A DNA stretch of 12,974 nt from Rhodoferax sp. (GTDB lineage Bacteria; Pseudomonadota; Gammaproteobacteria; Burkholderiales; Burkholderiaceae_C). This document shows, one piece after another, positions 8,414-12,974 of the stretch. The translations under genes and the position numbers were made by a program. The stretch spans positions 1 through 12,974 of the forward strand of contig JADGRK010000033.1 in the NCBI GenBank assembly GCA_017880985.1, in the 5' to 3' direction. The notes under the pieces were generated by a model. That model saw only the letters and a list, made by a program, of their open reading frames with translations. It did not search any database and was not told where the DNA came from. Position 1 is the stretch's first letter; each line of letters begins with the position of its first letter.

Positions 8414-8427
8414 TTGACCCGGATCAA
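8414..8427. promoter_or_regulatory. FNR/ANR-type box (CRP-FNR family operator candidate)
   Basis: TTGACCCGGATCAA matches the FNR/ANR consensus TTGAT-N4-ATCAA at 9 of 10 defined bases; the TTGAC variant is common for ANR-type regulators. Its centre is about 72 bases upstream of the boxC start codon. A class II activator site would place the boxC transcript start near 8379, but no convincing -10 element is visible there, so activation versus repression cannot be told. Confidence 0.55.
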
Positions 8428-8445
8428 TGAAATGCAGAGGGATTG

Positions 8446-8467
8446 GGATAAAAAGATTTCTTTATCC
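8446..8467. repeat. 7-bp inverted repeat in the control region
   Basis: GGATAAA (8446-8452) and TTTATCC (8461-8467) are perfect complements around an 8-base AT-rich spacer. It could be an operator or a weak stem. Function is unknown. Confidence 0.45.
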
Positions 8468-8505
8468 GGGATGTCGGCATTTTAGTACCGTTATGCAATA
8501 ATTGT

Positions 8506-8534
8506 TTGAAGGACAATCTGATCGAACCTTAAAT
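8506..8534 (+). promoter_or_regulatory. bclA: Weak sigma70-like promoter candidate for bclA
   Basis: TTGAAG at 8506-8511 and TTAAAT at 8529-8534 each match 4 of 6 consensus bases and are 17 bases apart, the ideal spacing. It would give a leader of about 160 bases before the bclA start. The prediction is weak because matches of this quality arise by chance. Confidence 0.3.
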
Positions 8535-8632
8535 CGAGTTGCAGGCCAACACAGTTACAGGCACTACAGGAGACAAGATTCATGAGCATGCAAGCTTGCC
8601 GCTGGCGAAGGAGCAAGGCTATCGGGGTTTAG

Positions 8633-8658
8633 ATTGCATACCGCATGCATCGGGCAAT
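8633..8658. promoter_or_regulatory. 26-bp dyad with TGCA repeats, candidate BoxR/BzdR-type operator
   Basis: Outer arms ATTGC (8633-8637) and GCAAT (8654-8658) share one centre (8645.5) with the core palindrome GCATGC (8643-8648). TGCA occurs at 8635-8638 and 8646-8649 inside it. BzdR/BoxR operators in Azoarcus are described as TGCA repeats within longer palindromes. The dyad ends 46 bases before the bclA start, in its probable leader, which suits a repressor. Assignment to BoxR is inference. Confidence 0.45.
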
Positions 8659-8693
8659 TGGATGCCCAAAGGTGATGAGAATACCCACACAAG

Positions 8694-8698
8694 AGGAG
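8694..8698 (+). promoter_or_regulatory. bclA: Ribosome binding site deciding the TTG start of bclA
   Basis: AGGAG lies six bases before an in-frame TTG at 8705. The in-frame ATGs at 8645 and 8675 lie before this site and lack a comparable signal, so TTG is preferred. Confidence 0.65.
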
Positions 8699-8704
8699 AC
8701 CAAA

Positions 8705-10300
8705 TTGACAAACCCCCCTAACATCCCGGCACCTGGACCCCTCTTCAATTTTGCCGAGCATCTGATTGAGCGCAATCGGTCGCGACCCGCCAGGACGGCT
8801 TATATCGATGACCAGGGCAGCTTGAGTTATGGCGATCTTGCGCAACGCATTCGCCGTTTCGCCGCTGCGCTGCTGGCCTCGGGTGTGCACCGTGAGGAAC
8901 GCGTGCTGCTCCTCATGCACGACTGCAACGACTGGCCAGTGAGTTTCCTGGGCGCGATGTACGCGGGCATCGTACCGGTGGCGGTCAACACGCTGCTCAC
9001 AGTGGAAGACTACGCGCACATGTTGCACCATAGCCGCTCACAGGCGGTCATTGTCTCGGCTGCGCTGCTGCCGACGCTACAGGCCGCTCTGGCCAAAGGC
9101 AATCACGAAGTCAAAAGCGTGATCGTCTCGAACCCGCCGACCGCGTTGCCGGTCGGAATGACGGAGTTTCAAAGCCTGATCGCTGCGACGACCGAGCTGT
9201 CGCAAGCAGCCGACACCGGCCCCGACGACCCCGGTTTCTGGCTCTATTCATCGGGCTCCACCGGTCAACCCAAAGGCGCGCTGCACAGCCACGCCAACCC
9301 CTACTGGACTGCCGAACTCTACGGCACGCCGGTGCTTGGTCTGACCGAGCATGATGTCTGCTTCTCGGCTGCGAAGCTGTTTTTTGCCTATGGACTGGGC
9401 AATGCGCTGAGCTTCCCATTGAGCGTGGGTGCCACCACCATTTTGATGGCCGAGCGGCCCACACCCGAGGCCGTTTTCAAGCGTTGGCGCGGAGAAGTTG
9501 GTGGCACGCGGCCGACCCTGTTTTTTGGTGCCCCCACCGGTTTTGCCGGGATGCTGGCGGCAGCCACATTGCCAGCCAAAAAAGACGTTGCACTGCGCTT
9601 GGCCTCATCCGCTGGCGAAGCCTTGCCGAGCGAACTGGGCGAGCGATTTACCGCCCACTTCGGGGTTGAAATCATCGACGGCATCGGCTCCACCGAGATG
9701 TTGCACATCTTTCTCTCCAACCGGCCCGGCCAGGTACGCTACGGCACTACCGGCTGGCCAGTGCCGGGTTACGAGATCGAGTTGCGTGATGATGCCAACC
9801 ATTTGGTGCCTGACGGCGAGACCGGCGACCTCTACATCAAGGGACCGAGTGCTGCCCTGCTGTACTGGGGCAATCGCGAAAAGTCGCGTGAAACGTTTCA
9901 AGGCGTGTGGACCAAGAGCGGGGATAAATACATACGCAATTCGGATGGCAGTTGTACCTACTGCGGCCGCAGTGACGACATGCTCAAGGTCAGTGGTCTT
10001 TATGTCTCGCCATTTGAAGTCGAAGCCACGCTGGTGCAGCACCCCGCCGTGCTGGAATCGGCCGTGATTGGTGTCACCGACGAGCAGGGCTTGACCAAGA
10101 GCAAGGCCTTTGTCGTACTCAAGTCGGGCCAGCAGGCGAGTGAAGATGAGCTCAAGGCGTTTGTGAAGGAACGGCTGGCACCCTACAAGTACCCGCGCCA
10201 GATCGCCTTTGTCACCGAACTTCCCAAGACCGCCACCGGCAAAATTCAGCGCTTCAAGCTGCGTGAACTCGAAGCCGTGGCCAAAGGCACGAAGCAGTGA
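8705..10300 (+). CDS. bclA: Benzoate-CoA ligase (AMP-forming) BclA
   Basis: BclA activates benzoate with ATP and CoA to benzoyl-CoA, AMP and pyrophosphate, the entry step of the pathway. Starting at TTG 8705 the protein has 531 residues, the normal size. Motifs of the ANL superfamily are visible: the phosphate loop YSSGSTGQPKG (181-191), FFAYGLGNAL, the adenine-binding GIGSTEMLHIF region, YWGN, a YCGRSDDMLKVSG hinge and the catalytic lysine K513 in ATGKIQRFKLRE. The FAYGLGN and STEMLHIF segments resemble the aryl-binding pocket of characterised benzoate-CoA ligases more than those of general acyl-CoA synthetases. The start is chosen by the AGGAG six bases upstream and because family sequence (GPLFNFAEHL) begins just after it. 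The downstream hydrolase overlaps the stop by four bases. 2-Aminobenzoate or hydroxybenzoate could be side substrates. Confidence 0.94.
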   Translation: MTNPPNIPAPGPLFNFAEHLIERNRSRPARTAYIDDQGSLSYGDLAQRIRRFAAALLASGVHREERVLLLMHDCNDWPVSFLGAMYAGIVPVAVNTLLTVEDYAHMLHHSRSQAVIVSAALLPTLQAALAKGNHEVKSVIVSNPPTALPVGMTEFQSLIAATTELSQAADTGPDDPGFWLYSSGSTGQPKGALHSHANPYWTAELYGTPVLGLTEHDVCFSAAKLFFAYGLGNALSFPLSVGATTILMAERPTPEAVFKRWRGEVGGTRPTLFFGAPTGFAGMLAAATLPAKKDVALRLASSAGEALPSELGERFTAHFGVEIIDGIGSTEMLHIFLSNRPGQVRYGTTGWPVPGYEIELRDDANHLVPDGETGDLYIKGPSAALLYWGNREKSRETFQGVWTKSGDKYIRNSDGSCTYCGRSDDMLKVSGLYVSPFEVEATLVQHPAVLESAVIGVTDEQGLTKSKAFVVLKSGQQASEDELKAFVKERLAPYKYPRQIAFVTELPKTATGKIQRFKLRELEAVAKGTKQ

Positions 10301-11109
10301 GTTTTGTTGCTATCGAGTGGTCCGGAAGCCCCATCAGCATCGAATACCAATGGCTTGCGCCTGAGAAGTCGAGTGCGCCACTGCTCGTTTTCCTGCATGA
10401 AGGGCTGGGTTCAGTGGCCATGTGGAAGGAGTTTCCAAAGCAACTGTGTGACGCCAGTGGCAGTCGTGGCCTGGTCTATTCGCGCCCCGGTTATGGCCGC
10501 TCAACGCCGCGTGGTCGCAATGAAGTCTGGGGCATCGATTTCATGCACCGACAAGCCTATGAGGTGCTGCCCGCCCTGCTCGCTGCCCTGAACCTGGATA
10601 CAAGCACACAGCCGCTTTGGCTGTTGGGCCACAGCGACGGCGCTTCGATCGCGCTGCTGTACGCGGCCCGTTTCGCGTCTCAAGTCGCTGGCCTGATCGT
10701 GCTCGCACCACATATCCTGGTTGAAGACAAGACAGTTGCCAGTATCGAGCAAGCGCGCCAGGCGTATTTGAATACCGACCTGCGGGCGCGCCTGGCCAAG
10801 TACCACGACGACCCCGATTCGGCCTTTTGGGGCTGGAACCCGATCTGGCTGCAACCGAGTTTTCGCGCCTGGTCAATCGAGGCTGAAATCAAATCCATCA
10901 GTTGTCCGCTGCTCGCAGTACAAGGACTTGACGACGAATATGGCAGCCTGAAGCAAATTGAGGTCATTGCTGCCTGCCGGCCCCAAACCGAGTTGCTCAA
11001 ACTCGACGCTTGCGGCCACAGCCCACAGCGCGACCAGCCCGAGCGGCTGATCGCGGCGGTGTGCGCTTTCATGACACGACATGCGCACCGCGATAGGGAT
11101 GCACATTAA
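10297..11109 (+). CDS. Alpha/beta hydrolase, translationally coupled to bclA
   Basis: This 270-residue single-domain alpha/beta hydrolase has HEGLGS at 34-39 (oxyanion-hole loop), the nucleophile elbow GHSDG with S113, a candidate acid at D212 or D213 (QGLDDEYG) and H241 in ACGHSP. The triad therefore appears complete. The start is a GTG whose last two bases begin the bclA stop (GTGA), a sign of translational coupling; AAAGG lies nine bases upstream. No leader peptide or membrane segment is seen, so it is cytoplasmic. Genes of this type recur in betaproteobacterial box clusters, to my recollection, without a settled function. Options are hydrolysis of a benzoate ester, of a CoA thioester, or of a reactive lactone or epoxide by-product. 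Family is confident; substrate is unknown. Confidence 0.82.
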   Translation: MSFVAIEWSGSPISIEYQWLAPEKSSAPLLVFLHEGLGSVAMWKEFPKQLCDASGSRGLVYSRPGYGRSTPRGRNEVWGIDFMHRQAYEVLPALLAALNLDTSTQPLWLLGHSDGASIALLYAARFASQVAGLIVLAPHILVEDKTVASIEQARQAYLNTDLRARLAKYHDDPDSAFWGWNPIWLQPSFRAWSIEAEIKSISCPLLAVQGLDDEYGSLKQIEVIAACRPQTELLKLDACGHSPQRDQPERLIAAVCAFMTRHAHRDRDAH

Positions 11110-11199
11110 CTTCAAAGTGCGGGTTTTTCCCTAATGCAAGTCTCTCCCAGCCCGTTACGATCAAGCCACTTGAGTATTAACACGTTGAAAGAATATTCC

Positions 11200-12396
11200 A
11201 TGAACTCCCCTAGCACTTCACGTCGCCTGGTTCTATCCCACAGTGCTGTCTTGATCGGTGCCGCCGCCACCGGTGGGCTGCTGCCTGCACTGGCGCGCGC
11301 CCAGTCTGCCAAGGTGCGAGTCGGATTGATGTTGCCCTACACCGGCACCTACGCACCACTCGGTGTGGCGATTGAAAATGGTTTTCGTCTGGCGATCAAC
11401 GAGCAGGGCGGCAAGCTCGGTGGCCGCGACATTGAATGGTTCAAGGTGGATGACGAATCCGATCCGTCCAAGGCGGTTGAAAACGCCAACAAGCTGGTGC
11501 AACGCGACAAAGTCGATGTGCTGATCGGCACCGTCCACAGCGGCGTGGCGATGGGCCTGGTCAAGGTCGCGCGTGATAGCGGCACGCTGTTGATCATCCC
11601 CAACGCCGGCGTCAATGCCGCCACCGGCGCCCTGTGCGCACCCAACATTTTCCGCACCTCGTTCAGCAGCTGGCAAACCTCCTATCCACTGGGCAAGGTG
11701 ATGGTCGAACGTGGTCACAAAAATGTCGTCACCATTGCCTGGAAATATGCCTTTGGCGAAGAATCGGTGAGCGCTTTTACCGAAGGCTTGACCAAAGCCG
11801 GCGGCAAAGTCATCAAGGAATTGTGGGTGCCATTTCCAAACGTCGAGTTCCAGGCGCTGCTGACGCAGATCGCCGCGCTCAAGCCGGATGCGGTTTATGC
11901 CTTCTTTGCTGGTGCTGGTGCCTTGAAGTTTGTCAAAGATTACGCGGCGGCCGGCCTGAAGGGCAAGATTCCCCTGTTTGGCTCGGGTTTCATTACCGAC
12001 GGCGTGCTCGAAGCGCAAGGCGCAGCAGCCGACGGCCTGGAAACCACGCTGCACTATGGTGATGGTATCGAGACGCCACGCAACCAGGCTTTCCGTCTGG
12101 CCTATGTCAAGGCTTTCAAGAGTCAACCTGATGTCTATGCCGTACAGGGCTACGATGCCGGCCTGCTCTATGCCAATGGGTTGAAGGCAGTCAAGGGCAA
12201 TACCGAGAATAAACCGGCCCTGATAGCAGCCATGGAAAAAGTCAAGATCGACAGCCCGCGCGGACCGTGGACGCTGTCACGCGCGCACAACCCGATCCAA
12301 AACATCTATCTGCGCAAGGTCGTCGGCAAGGAAAACAAGGTTACCGGCATCGCCGCCAAGGCGCTGGCAGATCCAGCCCCTGGCTGCAAGATGTAA
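11200..12396 (+). CDS. ABC transporter periplasmic substrate-binding protein (LivK/Peripla_BP_6 family) for an aromatic acid
   Basis: The 398-residue protein is a branched-chain-amino-acid-type binding protein. Residues 1-34 form a leader with a twin-arginine-like stretch (SRRLVLS, 7-13), a hydrophobic core and a likely cleavage after LARA, suggesting Tat or possibly Sec export. The mature part begins with the typical KVRVGLMLPYTGTYAPLG and continues with VDDESDPSKAVENANKL and the IGTVHSGVAMG ligand-pocket segment. The frame is open to an ATG at 11134, but the ATG at 11200 places the leader correctly. The upstream Shine-Dalgarno is weak (GAAAGA). Location after bclA and the hydrolase, and before a LivH-type permease, suggests uptake of benzoate or a hydroxybenzoate, as for the HbaE/CouP class of aromatic-binding proteins. 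The ligand itself is inference. A 90-base gap separates it from the hydrolase; no good promoter is seen there. Confidence 0.87.
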   Translation: MNSPSTSRRLVLSHSAVLIGAAATGGLLPALARAQSAKVRVGLMLPYTGTYAPLGVAIENGFRLAINEQGGKLGGRDIEWFKVDDESDPSKAVENANKLVQRDKVDVLIGTVHSGVAMGLVKVARDSGTLLIIPNAGVNAATGALCAPNIFRTSFSSWQTSYPLGKVMVERGHKNVVTIAWKYAFGEESVSAFTEGLTKAGGKVIKELWVPFPNVEFQALLTQIAALKPDAVYAFFAGAGALKFVKDYAAAGLKGKIPLFGSGFITDGVLEAQGAAADGLETTLHYGDGIETPRNQAFRLAYVKAFKSQPDVYAVQGYDAGLLYANGLKAVKGNTENKPALIAAMEKVKIDSPRGPWTLSRAHNPIQNIYLRKVVGKENKVTGIAAKALADPAPGCKM

Positions 12397-12413
12397 GCTT
12401 GCGCGCCTGCCTC

Positions 12414-12450
12414 GACCGACAGTCATCGACCTCGGTGGCAACTGTCGGTC
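12414..12450 (+). repeat. Perfect 10-bp inverted repeat between binding protein and permease genes (mRNA hairpin)
   Basis: GACCGACAGT (12414-12423) and ACTGTCGGTC (12441-12450) are perfect complements around a 17-base loop. No T-run follows, so it is not a standard intrinsic terminator. It starts 18 bases after the binding-protein stop. The likely role is partial termination or protection of the upstream message, giving more binding protein than permease, as known for many ABC operons. Confidence 0.6.
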
Positions 12451-12486
12451 TCTTCGCTGCCGGTATTCCTGACGCAGTGCAGCACC

Positions 12487-12974
12487 ATGGAATTCCTGAT
12501 CCAATTATTAAATAGCGTCCAATACGGCTTGCTGCTGTTCCTGTTGGCCAGTGGCCTGACGCTCATTTTTGGCATCATGGGTGTTGTCAATCTGGCGCAC
12601 GGCAGCTTTTATATGCTGGGTGCCTATTTGGGCTATGCATTAAGTGCCCTGTTTGGCAGCCTGACGCTGGCCATCATCGGCGGTGCGTTGCTGGCGGTCG
12701 CCTTTGGGTTGGCACTGGAGTGGTTGTTGTTTCGGCACTTCTATGAGCGCGACCACCTCGATCAGGTGCTGCTCACTTTTGGCCTGATTTATATCTTTGA
12801 AGAACTGCGCTCCATGCTATGGGGCGATGACGTTCACAGCGTCCCCATCCCTGAATTGTTGAGCGCATCGATTCCCCTGACCGACAACCTGTCCTACCCG
12901 GTTTATCGCCTTTTCATGTCAGGTGTTTGCATCATGCTGGCGATCGGCTTATATCTGCTGATCGCCAAGACCCG
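12487..12974 (+). CDS. Branched-chain-amino-acid-type ABC transporter permease (LivH family), 3'-truncated by window
   Basis: An open frame begins at ATG 12487 and runs without stop to the window end, giving 162 residues. It is a hydrophobic inner-membrane protein of the LivH family. The diagnostic segment is FGIMGVVNLAHGSFYMLGAY (about residues 30-49). Hydrophobic stretches lie near 10-30, 38-60 and 60-82, and again after residue 137, with a polar loop around 110-135. It should form the transmembrane channel with a LivM-like partner and two ATPases, expected downstream. The preceding binding protein and bclA suggest an aromatic acid cargo. No strong Shine-Dalgarno precedes the ATG. The start is supported because the family's N-terminus (short lead, then LLNSVQYGLLLFLLASGLTL) begins there. 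Confidence 0.87.
   Translation, partial: MEFLIQLLNSVQYGLLLFLLASGLTLIFGIMGVVNLAHGSFYMLGAYLGYALSALFGSLTLAIIGGALLAVAFGLALEWLLFRHFYERDHLDQVLLTFGLIYIFEELRSMLWGDDVHSVPIPELLSASIPLTDNLSYPVYRLFMSGVCIMLAIGLYLLIAKT

Larger units (their letters stand above)
8349..8704. promoter_or_regulatory. Divergent boxC / bclA control region
   Basis: This is the only stretch over 300 bases without a gene. It separates the leftward boxC operon from the rightward bclA operon and must hold at least two promoters. It is clearly more AT-rich in the middle (about 8440-8540) than its flanks. Contents: an FNR/ANR-like box at 8414-8427, a 7-bp inverted repeat (GGATAAA/TTTATCC) at 8446-8467, ATTGT/ACAAT arms at 8501-8517, a weak rightward sigma70-like promoter at 8506-8534, six TGCA tetramers between 8433 and 8649, a perfect 10-bp palindrome GCAAGCTTGC at 8590-8599, and a 26-bp dyad at 8633-8658. 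Open frames crossing it show no homology I recognise. Control by a BoxR/BzdR-type repressor is expected from related loci, but boxR itself is not in the window. Confidence 0.75.

Noticed and set aside
8564..9031. 155-codon minus-strand frame overlapping the control region and bclA start
   Set aside because: It could have been a regulator, but the product has no helix-turn-helix or other motif and mostly lies antisense to bclA.
11233..12126. 297-codon open frame on the minus strand opposite the binding protein gene
   Set aside because: It lies fully inside a well-supported gene, has no family motifs and no ribosome binding site worth noting.
1..12974. CRISPR array, insertion sequence, tRNA/rRNA genes or attachment sites
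   Set aside because: No spaced direct repeats, transposase-like frame, terminal inverted repeats or RNA gene signatures were seen while reading both strands.

Overview
The window carries most of an aerobic benzoyl-CoA ("box") benzoate degradation locus. Gene content, GC-rich coding style and protein sequences suggest a betaproteobacterium of the Burkholderiales, possibly a Comamonadaceae member such as Rhodoferax or Polaromonas. That placement is inference from general resemblance, not a search.

Layout. Positions 1-1585 (+): the 3' part of an ADP-forming-type acyl-CoA synthetase alpha subunit, followed by a small FlK-like hotdog thioesterase. Positions 1607-8348 (-): a compact five-gene operon, in transcription order boxC, boxB, boxA, a crotonase-family hydratase/isomerase and a PaaH-type 3-hydroxyacyl-CoA dehydrogenase. 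The last two junctions overlap by 1 and 4 bases, which suggests translational coupling. Positions 8349-8704: a 356-bp divergent control region with an FNR/ANR-like box, six TGCA tetramers, a 26-bp dyad and other short inverted repeats. Positions 8705-12974 (+): benzoate-CoA ligase bclA (apparent TTG start), an alpha/beta hydrolase overlapping it by 4 bases, a branched-chain-amino-acid-type ABC substrate-binding protein with a Tat-like leader, an intergenic hairpin, and a LivH-type permease cut by the window end.

How the genes work together (established pathway, applied here by inference): the ABC system imports benzoate or a related aromatic acid and BclA makes benzoyl-CoA. BoxA passes NADPH electrons to the diiron enzyme BoxB, which forms the 2,3-epoxide. 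BoxC opens the ring to 3,4-dehydroadipyl-CoA semialdehyde and formate. After BoxD oxidation, hydratase/isomerase and PaaH steps lead to 3-oxoadipyl-CoA, which a thiolase cleaves. boxD, the thiolase and the BoxR regulator are not in this window.

The core is a known pathway, not a new system. The less ordinary points are the control region (an oxygen-sensor-type box in front of an oxygen-dependent pathway), the TTG start of bclA, the 10-bp hairpin between binding protein and permease, and three accessory genes of unproven role: the hydrolase, the thioesterase and the ADP-forming ligase subunit.
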